From contig CM043699.1 of assembly GCA_023935145.1 (NCBI GenBank), positions 71,209,638 through 71,273,637 on the forward strand: a DNA stretch of 64,000 nt. Reading direction: 5' to 3'. The notes below the pieces were generated by a model that was given only the letters and a program-made list of their open reading frames with translations, had not been told where the DNA came from and searched no databases. The translations under genes and the position numbers were made by a program. Shown here piece by piece: positions 11,415 to 21,880 of this stretch (positions within the stretch are counted from its first letter, which is position 1; each line of letters starts with the position of its first letter). Source of the DNA: Bretschneidera sinensis (lineage: Eukaryota; Streptophyta; Magnoliopsida; Brassicales; Akaniaceae).

Positions 11415-13030
11415 CTAATCTATCGGATCACCAACCTCAACCATTGCTAAACATAACTCCCTCTGCCCTTTGCCTTGAGCATAGCTCCTAGTCTCCTCAG
11501 ACAAAGAATCTCCAACAAAATCATGACACCCGCTAGATCCGATCCCATTAAACTCCAAACCCACTCTCGAAGGAAAATAGAATAAAGACTCAACTGAAGA
11601 AGAGACCACCAACTGATCATCTGTGAAAGTTACTTGAAAATCTCCAATGGTTGTCAAGGGCTCAGATACAGAGTGAAGGACCAGAAATCTCAAAAGAGAG
11701 AGATGAAGTCTCCGCAACCAAAACCTTTGACTTGACGCCTGAAACAGTCCTAAATGAATTTCCGACAACCTCTGCGACATAATTAAGCTCAAAATCTGGC
11801 ACGAAATCCCCCAGAATGCCACCTCAAAAAGAAAAATCGACGTCGTTGTGCAAGGAAGCTTGGAGCCGGTGGGTAGGTCTATAAACACTGGACAAGACTA
11901 TGGAGGGAGAAAGCACCGGCATCCTCCCCTCACGAGCCAGTGACGTTAAAGGACCAAAACGCGTGGCTACTCACCGTTTGGTCAATTTCAATCTCTAAGC
12001 ACCAGCAAATCTGGGGTTTGAAGACAAACCCAACCTATCTTGACTCAAGGCCCTTCTGAATTTACTCGGCCCAGCCTTTGAAAATTTACCCATGCCTGAA
12101 ACCTTTTAATTTAAATCCCTTATAAGCCTGCTTTGCTAAGTCAAAAATTACCTGATTTGCACCCAACTCCCCTACTTTACTTAGACCCAAATATTCAGTG
12201 ACCTTTAAAACACTGATTACTAGGTTCAAGCTCTTTAAAGGAAATAGGCCCACTCACCTAGTCCATTCCATTCCCCTGTCGCTTCTCCAAAGAAGTGAAT
12301 TAAAAATTTGAATATGAAATCAAATTAGATGTCGGTTGTCTATCACCCTTTGCAATCAGTTCCCCTACATGTCCATCCACTCGCGTTCCTTTCCCATCAT
12401 CTTTCCATTCTCAGTCTCTGTGTCCGCACCTTTGACAATCATCGCCCAAGACCTCTTCGACTTCGATGATCTGGAGAACACCATACTTCCTGTTAAATCG
12501 ACCCCACAGAACAGACAAAATCCCGTCACCAACAAAGACCCACCACCTTTAGCTGCCGTTGACTCCGCCAAAGCAAACGACCTAAGCCCCTCTGATATCC
12601 CCCAGAAACAGGACCATTAAATTTATGCTGACCCACATCTTTTCCTTTATCACTCCCAAAATGGTGCCTCAAAGAGGAATCAAACACTTTGACGATCTCT
12701 GTAACAGACATTAAAACCTTATACCAATCATGTGCAGACTTAACTAGCAAAAAAAGAATAAAACTGGATTTCCCACTCGAAATCTTAGTTACTGAAACAA
12801 AATGACCATTTCTGTTTCGATACAAACCTACAATAAGGGATCTATTCCACTCTCTCATTCTCCAACACCAGTTAACTTCTCCCTTTTCAAAAAGAAATTC
12901 CTTCCAAACCTAATAAACCATAACAACTCCTGCTCATCTAGCCAAATGGAAATCTTTCTCCCAAGAGAAAAATCAGTTACTCTTACCACATTCCCAGCAA
13001 CACCTTTTCTATCGAACTCGAAACACTTCT
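11415..13030 (-). pseudogene. LINE-2 ORF1 (gag-like), broken
   Basis: ORF1 of the LINE, encoding the presumed RNA-binding particle protein. The N-terminal part (about 13030-12530) contains KISSGKSSFILF and matches the start of LINE-3 (ILSGKSSFILIPDG). The C-terminal part (11888-11415) contains DDQLVVSSSVESL and matches DNQLVVFSSVEPL in LINE-3 near 19375. No zinc knuckle is evident. Frameshifts and stops throughout. Confidence 0.7.
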
Positions 13031-13158
13031 TTTAGACCACAAATGATTGACGATACTCATTTTCCAAGCTGTTTAAAATAGAAGCAAAGCCATATCTACC
13101 TCTATTCTGGTTTTCATACCTAACTAACCTTATTGGGCAATTATGGAGGGAGTAACTA

Positions 13159-13384
13159 ATTATAATACCCAAAAGATTTGCATAAAAGCCCTACAAGTCA
13201 GGTTTAACTAAGTTATAAAAAAAGTCTAAACCACATAGGTCCTAAGCATAAAGTTCATCTATTTACAAGAAACAGTCTCAATTCAGTTTATCTTTTTGTT
13301 TACACTCGAATTTCAAAAAAGAAAAAAAAAATTGTCACATAAAGGCTAAAGTGCCACATTGACCTAAACAATCTCAACCAGTTT
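13159..13384. other. Short unassigned flank
   Basis: Non-coding AT-rich sequence between the LINE-2 duplication and the hAT pseudogene. Nothing recognised. Confidence 0.5.
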
Positions 13385-13699
13385 ATGAATGATTTTTCTT
13401 TGTTTTGTGAGAAGTAAAATATTGCTTTTCCAAACATGGATGATGTGTTTGTGGCTTAAGGGCGGTCAAGGCGTAAAGTGCAGCAAGTTTCAAACTTTAA
13501 TCATTTCTAGGTTGAACTTTTTTGTCAAGTAATTAATAGACAACTTCAAGAGCTTAACAATCGGTTCAAAGAGGTGAATGCTGAGTTACTTCTTTGTGTA
13601 GCGTGTTTAAACCCAAGAAATACTTTTGATAAGTAGAAATTGATTCGTTTTGCCGAGCTTTATCCATATGAATTTTCTTTGGTGAAGCTTATGGCATTT

Positions 13700-13704
13700 G
13701 ATAG
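13700..13704 (+). repeat. Target-site duplication of LTR-A (GATAG)
   Basis: GATAG just before the left LTR is repeated at 15994-15998 just after the right LTR. Removing one copy restores the Asp-Ser reading of the hAT frame. Confidence 0.92.
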
Positions 13705-14157
13705 TGATGGGGAACACGAGGACGATTAGGATTAGAGATTTTAATCTAGGAATTGGAGGATACGGGGATAATTATGTAATTGAAAATATTAAGAATTATT
13801 ATCTTAGTTAGCTTTTTTATTTGAATAGGATTGGGATTAGGCTTATCTTCTTCCATTGTTATCTGATTTGTTGTTTTTATCCTTTTAGGATTTAGTCTTT
13901 ATCTTTAGGTTAGGATTCTCCTATATATATATATAGGAGATTCATTTGTTATTCGATAGCTTATGAATGAATTCAGATTAAATTATCAATTTTCATACTC
14001 TGTGATTGGATGTTGAATTGTCTATGCGATTTGGACTTCTATTCCATGTGATTTGGTTCAGTGTTCCCATACGATTTGGGAAGATCCATTTGATTTGGAT
14101 CATATCTATCTTTAATTTCCCTATTTGTTTTCAATTCTTTCCTACTGTACGACATCA
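13705..14157 (+). repeat. LTR-A 5' LTR
   Basis: Begins TGATGGGGAACACG and ends CATCA. It aligns over its length with 15555-15993, with scattered substitutions and small indels, so the insertion is not very recent. Confidence 0.9.
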
Positions 14158-14159
14158 AG

Positions 14160-14172
14160 TGGTATCAGAGCC
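14160..14172 (+). promoter_or_regulatory. LTR-A primer binding site (initiator-Met tRNA)
   Basis: TGGTATCAGAGCC two bases after the LTR end, complementary to the initiator-Met tRNA 3' end. Confidence 0.88.
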
Positions 14173-14538
14173 CTAATTTTGTTCCTCTGTGAGACTAACA
14201 CGCTATAAGGAAAACTGCATGAAGTAGCCAAACACATATTCTTTTGCTATTTACCGTCAAGCTCCACCACCGCAACCAACCATCGTCACGCACCAGCGCC
14301 GAGAGACTTCCCCAACACACCCCTTATCGGAATCCTCCCTTCTACTCCGATCTGATCTCCACACACTTTGAAACCATCAGAAAAAGGTCAGAAACCTCCT
14401 TAACCACCGCAACACCCGGGCCGAGCCAGTTCAAAAAAAAATTCCAGGTTTTTTTTTTTTACTGCAATCATCTGTAATTTTTTCTGAAAAAAAAAGAGAG
14501 AAAAATTAATTATGTTTGAGGTATTTTAGTTTGATATC

Positions 14539-15547
14539 ATGTCTTACCGTACTCGAATTCGTATTCAAAATCTACAAGCTCAGCTATCAAGTGCTTATTC
14601 TCACTTCGATGCATTGAAATCCAAAGCGATCAAGTATGGTTGGTGTTATTTCCCCGTCGTATGTATGAAGAACATAGAGAAATTCAATATTGGGTTTATC
14701 GTGATAAGAGACGAATTAAAGAACTGCAGCACCAATATGAGTATGAGTGTGAGCAGAGTTCTCGAGATGTCCATACTTTGAATGGTAATGGCGGTTATAT
14801 TTATGATGATGAGGGAGTTGCATATAAAAATTATTATTATACTCCTAAAGATGCTAACCATGGTTGTGTTGGGTATGATCGTTCTTACATAATCCAATTT
14901 CTGAAAGAAAATATAAAATTGAGCAAACCCTTGGATGTTGTGACAGTGCAAACTAATCCCGAACTTGATAACTCCAAGCCCACTAATGATAGAGAAGACT
15001 CCACAGAGCACCAAGATGAAGTCAACAAGAATGAAGATATTAAAGTAGGAGTTGAACATGTTATCTCAATTCCATGTGAGACTGTCGTAGTTGAACCATG
15101 TCAGTCTGATGATGGCTTGGTTATGCCCATCTAGTCTGTTGACCAGGTTCAAGACCAAGATGCAATATGCCGACAAAGTTGAAGGACAGATCGATGATCA
15201 GTTTGATGTTCTTGAGCATATTGAACCAATTCCATATGAGATTATTTTATTCAAACCAGTCCAGCAAGATGATGAGTTTGTTGAGCACATTGAGATGGTT
15301 GAAGAGATTCCACACAAACAGGACGACAAGCTTCATTGTTCGAGTTGATACATTTGTCCGTCATATTGAGTTTGTCCTTCCAACCTAGTTTCAAGTACCT
15401 AAGCAAGAAACGTTTTCAGCTAATTTTTTTTCCCGTTCTGGTGATTTCATCTTCCAAGACTTTCATGACCATGCTTTGTTCCTCCACGCCTTCGAGCTCT
15501 TACTACTGGAACATTTTTCAACTCTAGGACGAGTTCTTTCTAAGTGA
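14539..15547 (+). pseudogene. LTR-A internal ORF, unknown protein (KRRIKEL family)
   Basis: I do not recognise this protein. It spans about 330 codons across at least three frame changes. It starts with a helical segment (MSYRTRIRIQNLQAQ), followed by a basic stretch RDKRRIKELQHQYEYE near 14705-14750. Then come a Tyr-rich segment (YIYDDEGVAYKNYYYTP), an acidic part with repeated EHV-IPCE and EHIEPIPYE motifs, DDEFVEHIEMVEE near 15270, and a hydrophobic end FQDFHDHALFLHAFELLLL (about 15455-15510) followed by GRVLSK at the stop. The KRRIKEL, DEFVEH and FQD/ALLL/GRV-SK blocks recur in LTR-B. It could be a gag-like or coiled-coil accessory protein, or an ancient host capture. I cannot decide. Confidence 0.65.
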
Positions 15548-15554
15548 TGGAGAA
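15546..15554 (+). promoter_or_regulatory. LTR-A polypurine tract (degenerate)
   Basis: The purine-rich GATGGAGAA directly precedes the 3' LTR. It overlaps the last codons of the internal frame, as the PPT does in LTR-B. Confidence 0.6.
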
Positions 15555-15993
15555 TGATGGGGAACACGTGAAATATTAGGATTAGAGATTTTAATTTAGG
15601 AATTAGGGAATACAAGGATAATTATGTAATTGGAAATATTAAGAACTATTATCTTAGTTAGCTTCTTTATTTGAATAGGAATGGGATTAGGCTTTTTCCA
15701 TTGTTATCTGATCTGTTGTTCTTATCTTTTTAAGATTTAGTCTTTATCTTTAGGATATGATTCTCCATATATATATATTCATTTGTTGTTCGACAGCTTA
15801 TGAATGAATTCATATTAAATTATCAATTTTCATACTATGTGATTGAATGTTGAATTGTCCATGTAATTTGGACTACTGTTCCATATGATTTGGTTCGGAG
15901 TTCCCATGTGATTTGGAAAGATCCATGTGATTCGTATCGTATCTATCTTTAATTTCCCTTTTCTTTTCAATTCTTCAATGCTATACGACATCA
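15555..15993 (+). repeat. LTR-A 3' LTR
   Basis: Begins TGATGGGGAACACG and ends ACGACATCA. It is followed by the GATAG duplication and the resumed hAT frame. Confidence 0.9.
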
Positions 15994-16449
15994 GATAGTC
16001 AACTTGAGAATTATATCACAGACTTCGGCTCAGATAATAGATTTTCAAGTTGAAAGGGATTAGTGACTTTTAGACAAAAAAAACATATTGTATATCCATT
16101 GGTATACTTGCTTTTGATCTTACCAGTAGCAACAACTTTGAAAGAACTTTTTTTGCGATGAGCATTATAAAGAATCAGATATGAATGGTTGAATGATTTC
16201 TTGATTACATATATTGAAATAGATGTTTTTGATAGTATTGAAAATGAGAAAATCATACCTCGATTCCAAAATTTGAAAACACATAGGGAACACTTGCAAA
16301 TTGAACTAGTATAAGTGTTTTCTTTTTGATGGTTTTGTATTGAAAAGAAAAAGGCAATGATCTTAAACTATTTGAAAATGTATTTATTAGTCAAGAAATA
16401 CAAAAGGATACATTTGTTTTGTGAAAAAAATGGCATCGATATTTATATT

Positions 16450-17047
16450 ATTGTGTATATATATCGCTCCTACTATCCGCTAATGCTCAAGTGGCATACG
16501 TCTTGAAATGACTTACATTCAACCCAACCCAAGAGGCACGCGTCCAGGGATGATTCAGATTGACCCGAACCAGACCTAACCCACCCAATTGCCACCTCTG
16601 CATGTATCCATGCTTCATGGCTTAGTCCATTTTCACAAATATGCACATACACACATTTTTTAACTCTAGCAAACATAAATTGTCCACCTGCAATTGTTAA
16701 GCTATATATTGATCCTTACTAATCAATAAATTTTCAAACAGCCAATTGTTAAGCTATATATTATTGTGTATATATGTCGCTCCCACTTTCTGCTAATACT
16801 CGAGTGGCATACGTCTTGAAATGACTTACATTCAACCCAACCCAAGAGGCACGCGTCCAGGGATGACCCGAACCAGACCTAACTCACCCAATTGCCACCT
16901 CTACATGTATCCATGCTTCATTGCTTAGTCCATTTTCACAAATATGCACATACACACATTTTTAACTCTAGCAAACAGAAATTGTCCACTTGCAATTGTT
17001 AAGCTATATATTGATCCTTACTAATCAATAAATTTTCGAACAGCCAA
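16450..17047. repeat. Tandem duplication, period about 313 bp
   Basis: ATTGTGTATATAT starts at 16450 and again at 16763. The two units match over nearly their full length (for example GGCACGCGTCCAGGGATGA in both), with a few substitutions and a 10-12 bp indel. The second unit ends near CAGCCAA at 17047. No coding potential is evident. It is a simple two-copy duplication, recent enough to align by eye. Confidence 0.85.
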
Positions 17048-17559
17048 CTTGATTTCATGGTTTAAACCAAATACTCTAAAATTTACTACGGAACCTTTGT
17101 AACATATGTAGAACCCAATATATAGTCTCATTATTGAAATTCATCAAATGAAAGGTTAATACTAACTAAATAAAAATGAAAGATTCACTTTATATGAAGG
17201 TCATAATTTATACTCTTTTAGGCATACAAAGTAGTACACCACTACACAATACTAATTAATTACCTCCCACCTTAATATGTACCTTTAAGAGTTCTACGGT
17301 TTAGCCATTCATACAATTTTAGAAAGTAGAGTTTATCAATACTAGCCCTACAACACACATGTGCACTTGTGTTGTAATGCTTTTCTTTCGTTAAAAAAGA
17401 GTTACAATTAAAGCTTTAAAGTAGCGTATAAGGTAACTGATTTGAGAGAAAGTAGGAGAAAGTGGATAAGAGATTGGCAGTTCCATGATTTTCACCTCTT
17501 TTTTTCTTAAAGATTTACCAAAATACCCCTAAGTTAATGTGTCATATTTTTAGATTTAG
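17048..17559. other. No gene seen
   Basis: AT-rich non-coding sequence, with no repeat ends or long frames that I can assign. Confidence 0.5.
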
Positions 17560-17659
17560 GGCTAAATGTCACCATAGATCTTCATAGTTTGGCCATTTGG
17601 TCAAATTGATCCCTAGAGTTTCAATTTAGTCCAATTAAGTCTCCCGTCAAATCCCACTT

Positions 17660-17712
17660 AACCCTGTTAGTTTATGCCACCTAAGACGGTCACCTAGACT
17701 AAATTGTTTAAC
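17660..17712. repeat. Left arm of an inverted repeat (partner about 22505-22572)
   Basis: GTTAGTTTATGCCACCTAAG followed by ACGGTCA matches, inverted, GTTAGTTTATGCCGCTTAAG followed by ATGGCCA read on the minus strand near 22535-22562, and similarity continues weakly beyond. The arms bracket LINE-3 and a GC-rich block. They could be the ends of a larger DNA element such as a MULE that carried them. I found no target duplication. Confidence 0.45.
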
Positions 17713-17979
17713 CCAAAGTTACCTAGAATGTGATACGCTATCGTACATGGTACAGGTATACGGTACGAAAGAGTAGGCTTAGTTGGATCGCTATTTGGGA
17801 TCGCAGTACGTGGAGTATGTTAATTCGGGTCAATATATATATTAACAGTACATTTAAAAAAATATAAATAAATAGATCAAAACACAAATCTCATAAATCA
17901 TAATATAATTTTCCGTGAGCTACTGCTGGAATTAAAATCGCAAAGAGACCCGAGAATGCTGGAAAACTAATTGTTTTTG

Positions 17980-19581
17980 CTCCTAGGAAAAGAGAGCGTG
18001 CTTCGTCAATCTTTGTTTGTTCAAAATAAGTTTTCCGAGCTGGTTAAGGAAGGTGTTGATGGGAATGTGGTGAGGTTTTTAGAATTTGCTCCAGGAAAGA
18101 AGATTTCTCTCTGGTTAAACAAGTAGGAATTTCTTTAGTTTTTGAAAGTTTGGAAAGAATTTTTGTTTGATAAGGGAGAAGAAAATTGGTTCAGGAGAAG
18201 GAGAGAGTTGAATAGATTTTTTTTTAGTGGGTTTGCACATGAATAAGAATGGTTGCTTCGTCTCTATAACTGGAATCTTGAGTGGGAAATCCAGCTTTAT
18301 CCTAATCCCAGATGGAGTTGCTACTGGTGGTTGGTGGAATGTCCTAGAGGCTCTGCTGGTGGTTGGTGGAATGCCTTAGAGGCTATCTCTGAAATCGACA
18401 AAGGGTTTGGGTTTTTCCAAGAGAACAAAAGGGGAGTGTTCTTGGGAGGGATTCTGGTCATTTTAAGTTCTGTGGGAATAATTCTGGTAGGGGTTCGAAA
18501 GTGGTAGAAAAGAAAGCTCCTTTAGTGAAGATGGTGGATGCCAGAGACGGTGGATCTTTGTCACTTTTGGGTTGTTGTCTGTCATGTGGGGTGAACTTTT
18601 TCGGCAGTCTGGTGCTATCAAAAAGCACAAAGAAGGAGAAATCATGGGCGATGGTGGTCAAAAACTCTATTCCTAGAAGAGACGAAAAGCAAGTCATGCG
18701 AGTGGAGAAGCGCGTAAGGAAGCAAAGAGATAAAGGAAAGAGACAATTGGACTCTGATCAGGTCTCTTATTCAAATTTTGAATTGGACAGTTATGTGGGT
18801 TAAAAGAAAGGAATGGGCCTAGTTCAGAGGCCAGATTTCATTTTAAGGGCTCAAAACTCTTTTAAGGATCATGGGCCAAGTAATCAAAGTCTCTTGAAAG
18901 ATTTAGATAGATCGGGTCAATCATTAGAGGCTAAGCTTGGTGAGGTGGGCTTAGGTGGTCTATTTCGTAGTTGTGGGTAGGAAAAGGATTTGAACTTTAA
19001 AAGATCCACAAAGCCTGTTACCAGAGGATGGAGGTTGATGAAACGTTGAATGGCCAAGCGTTTTGGTCCCCTGATGTCAAAGATCCGCATTTCGTTAACG
19101 TCAGAGTTTGGGTTTGTGGCAGAATCATCCAGCAACCTATTGCCGACAGTCTCAGAGGTGTCCAATCCTTTCCCGATGACGTCTCGTAGCGTTTTAGTTA
19201 CGACGCCTACTTTCGCTTCTCTGGGTATTCTCGGGAACGATGGGTCAGCATCGGAGAGGGGTGTCGATGCTATTTTATTTCGGCTGCAGGCCGACACTTC
19301 TCTTGAACTTGATTTTTTTTACAAAGGTTTTGAACTCTCTTCCAGCTTTAGAAAGCTCCTCTTCTAAACCTGTTGATAATCAACTGGTGGTTTTTTCCTC
19401 TGTAGAACCTCTGATCTCAGTTCCTCTAGGGATTAACTTGGAATTATTTGCTTTAGATTCTGGTGGGTGTTCAAGGGTTAAGGGCAGTTCTAGATTGAAA
19501 GCTTGTGGGTTCACCAAAATTGACAGGAGGGATTCTCAGTTTAATTTGGCCTTAGTTGAGAGTGACATTTCTTTGGATTAG
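17980..19581 (+). pseudogene. LINE-3 ORF1 (gag-like), broken
   Basis: This is the best-preserved ORF1 of the three. The N-terminal part has FVQNKFSELVKEGVDGNVVR near 18020-18080, then a segment ending ILSGKSSFILIPDG near 18275-18310. The middle has low complexity. The C-terminal part has MAKRFGPLMSKIRIS near 19050 and DNQLVVFSSVEPL near 19375, ending at a TAG at 19579. Matching segments in LINE-2 run the same way. No zinc knuckle seen. Several stops. Confidence 0.72.
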
Positions 19582-19590
19582 TGGGAGGGA

Positions 19591-21120
19591 GTGAATGTAA
19601 GGGATGAGCTAGCTGTGAACAGAAAAGAATTGTGGCTTTGGGAGGGAGATCAAAATACAAAGTATTTTCATTGTATGGACAACACTCATATGAGATTCAA
19701 TTTTATTAACTCTATTGAGGTTGATGGTTTGATGTTTGAAGAAGCAAAGGATATCAAAGGGGCCATCTGTGGGTTTTATGATAATCTTTACAAGGAGACT
19801 TATGGGAATAGATCGAATTTGGACAGTTTGAATTTCTCCAGAATTGATGAGACTGATGTAGTCCGACTAGAAAGACCTTTTTCTGAGAATGAAATAGTTT
19901 CCACGCTCAAGGCATGTGATGGTGATAGAGCTCCAGGTCCTGATGGCTTCATGATGGCTTTCCTTTCTCATAACTGGGAAGTGATCAAGAGAGATGTGGT
20001 TCGTCTTTTGGAGGAATTTCATTCTTCCAGGTAGTTTGTGAGTAACCTAAATGTCACATTTGTTACTTTGATCCCAAAAAAGAAGAGATCTCAAATATTA
20101 GGGATTTCAGACCTATTAGTCTTGTGGGTTGTATTTACAAGCTCTTATCGAAAAGTGATAACTTCTAAATTAAAAGGGTGTGATTCGGAAAGTGGTAAGC
20201 CCTGTGTAGAATGCTTTTATAGAAGGAAGACAAATTTTGGATGTGGCTTTGATGGCAAATGAAGTGGTGGATGCTCAATTGAAGAATGGTGGGACAAGGG
20301 TTATTTGCAAGCTTGATATGGAAAAGGCGTATGACCATGCTTGTTGGGATTTTGTTATCTATTTATTGAAGCGTATGGGTTTTAGAGAAAATTGGTGTAA
20401 GTGAATTCTTAAATGCTTACCTTCCACTTCTTTTTCCATATTGATTAATGGGTGTCTTTTGGGGTTTTTTCGAGCTTCTTAAGGTCTAAGACAAGGGGAT
20501 CCTTTGTCTCCTTTTTTGTTCTCTAATCATGGAGGCTCTTAGCAAGATGTTGATAAATGGTGTTAATTTGGGTCTCTTATCGGATTTCAGAGTGGGAGGT
20601 AATGCAAGATATGTTAATATTTCTCACCTTCTCTTTGCCAATGATACTCTCGTGTTTTGTGGGGCTGAAGATACTCAAATTTTGCACCTTTGAGGTATCC
20701 TTCTATACTTTGAGGTAGTATCGAGTCTTAAGGTTAATCTTACTAAAAATGTTCTAATCCCTCTTGGAGAATGAGCTAATGGAAACTTCTTTGCTGGTTT
20801 ATTGGGGTGTAATTTGGGAATGTTCCCTATCTCTTATCTTGGTCTCCCCCTCAGGGCTTCGTTTAAAGATAAAAGCATTTGGAATCCGATTGTGGAAAAG
20901 TTTGAAAAATGGCTGGCCGGATGGAAGAATCACTACCTATCTAAAGGGGATAGACTCACTCTTATTAAAAACACTCTTTTTAGCCTTCCGATCTATTTTA
21001 TGTATTCTTTCCTATTCTTAGTTCGGTGGCCAATAGATTGGAAAGTATCCAGAAGAGATTCCTTTGGGGCAACTCGGGAGAGGATTTTAAGTACCATTTG
21101 GTTAATTAGGGGATTGTGAA
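19591..21120 (+). pseudogene. LINE-3 reverse transcriptase, active site altered
   Basis: It starts mid-linker with KELWLWEGDQNTKYFHCMDN and FINSIEVDGLMFEEAKDIKG (about 19625-19760). ACDGDRAPGPDGFMMAFLSH follows at about 19913-19972, then VNLIPKK-like and [14 protein letters not shown] remnants, then a catalytic box at 20634-20645 that reads FAND instead of FADD. The thumb segments PISYLGLPLRASFKDKSIW and GWKNHYLSKGDRLTLIKNTL (about 20830-20975) are well kept. Several frameshifts, especially between 20040 and 20640. Confidence 0.88.
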
Positions 21121-21199
21121 GCTTCCTTTAGAAAGAGGGGGGTTTGGTATTAAATCTCTCTCCTTGCTCAATAAGGCCCTTCTTGGTAAATGGCTATAG

Positions 21200-21880
21200 A
21201 GATTCATTGTTGAGAAAGACTATTTGTGGAGGAAAGTGGTGGTGGCCAAGTTCGGGATGGATCTTGATGGTTGGATGTCCAAAGAACCGCGAAGAGCTTA
21301 TGGAGTAGGAGTGTGGAAGTGGATTAGAAAGGGTTAGGAAGAGTTTTGGCATTTTATTGAGATCTCGGTGGGTAATGAAGTGAAGACTCGGTTATGGTAT
21401 GATACTTGGTGTAGTAACACCCCTCTTAAGGATAAATTCTCGAGTGTCTTTAATTTGGTTAGAGATAAAGAAATACGGGTTAGCTCTTGTTTTTCTTTGA
21501 CTAATTAAGGGATATATCTTTTATTCGTAATGTTCAAGATTGGGAGGTCGAGGAAGTTGCTTTGTTTTTGGATTCCTTATTTTCTTCTAAAATTGAGATG
21601 GGGAGGGGAGATGAATTGAGGTAGAGATCTCGACCAGATAAAGGCTTTATGGTGAAAGATTTTTACAATATTCTTACTGATAAAAACCTTGCTAGTAATC
21701 ACCCTAATTACCCTTGGAAAGCTATTTGGTGTGTTAAGGCTCCTAAGAAAGTTTTTTTGTGTGGGAGGCCTCGTGGAATAGAATTCTCACCATTAACAAT
21801 TTACAAAAGAGGGGAAATGTGTTGGTTAATAGATGTTTTATTTGTAAGGAGAAGACCGAGTCCGTTTATCATCTCTCTAG
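21200..21880 (+). pseudogene. LINE-3 zf-RVT domain, 3'-truncated
   Basis: EKDYLWRKVVVAKFGM near 21210, WMSKEPRRAYGVGVWKW near 21270, YPWKAIWCVKAPKKVF near 21710, and NRCFICKEKTESVYHL near 21825-21875, where the match to the other LINEs ends. Stops and one frameshift interrupt it. Confidence 0.85.

Larger units (their letters stand above)
7484..13142 (-). mobile_element. LINE-2: near full-length L1-type retrotransposon, decayed
   Basis: A 5659-bp element on the minus strand bounded by a perfect 16-bp target duplication, with a short T run (7484-7490, the poly-A tail on the minus strand) at its 3' end. It has the full domain order: ORF1 (about 13030-11415), endonuclease (about 11090-10440), reverse transcriptase (about 10420-8640) and zf-RVT (about 8583-7700). 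The length fits a complete plant L1. Many stops and shifts are present and the RT active site is altered, so it is inactive. It is the best reference in this window for judging what LINE-1 and LINE-3 have lost. Confidence 0.92.
13705..15993 (+). mobile_element. LTR-A: small non-autonomous LTR retrotransposon with an unrecognised ORF
   Basis: A 2289-bp element. The LTRs are 13705-14157 and 15555-15993, both starting TGATGGGGAACACG and ending ACGACATCA, flanked by a perfect GATAG duplication. An initiator-Met primer site follows the left LTR. The 1.4-kb interior has no gag, protease, polymerase or integrase. Instead it holds one decayed frame (about 14539-15547) that I do not recognise. The LTRs contain a TATA-like ATATATATATATAG. 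The frame is shared with LTR-B, so it is part of the element and not random sequence. Movement would need enzymes supplied in trans. Confidence 0.9.
13385..16314 (+). pseudogene. hAT transposase-like gene (DUF4371/TTF-type), C-terminal part split by LTR-A
   Basis: Two segments, 13385-13704 and 15994-16314, read as one frame once LTR-A and one GATAG copy are removed. Segment 1 includes NIAFPNMDDVFVA, QLQELNNRFKEVNAELLL, CVACLNPRNTF and ELYPYEFSLVKLMAFD. Segment 2 continues SQLENYITDFGSDN, then YPLVYLLLILPVATTLKE (the hAT C-terminal dimerisation motif) and RFQNLKTHREHLQIE, ending in TAA at 16312-16314. This is the C-terminal region of the plant 'zinc finger MYM-type 1-like' hAT proteins. In-frame stops in both halves show it was already, or has become, a pseudogene. 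The N-terminal TTF/DDE part is not in the window. Confidence 0.85.
17960..21880 (+). mobile_element. LINE-3: L1-type retrotransposon lacking its endonuclease
   Basis: ORF1 (about 17980-19581) is followed within about ten bases by a late linker and the reverse transcriptase. The endonuclease domain, which occupies more than 1 kb at the same place in LINE-2, is missing. The zf-RVT domain starts at about 21210 and stops abruptly near 21880 inside the zinc-binding segment, where the sequence changes to a GC-rich block. No poly-A tail or target duplication was found. The RT box reads FAND. Inactive. Confidence 0.88.

Noticed and set aside
16473..16676. Minus-strand frame starting MFARVKKCVYVHICENG
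   Set aside because: Lies in the two-copy duplication, not conserved in the second copy, no domain.
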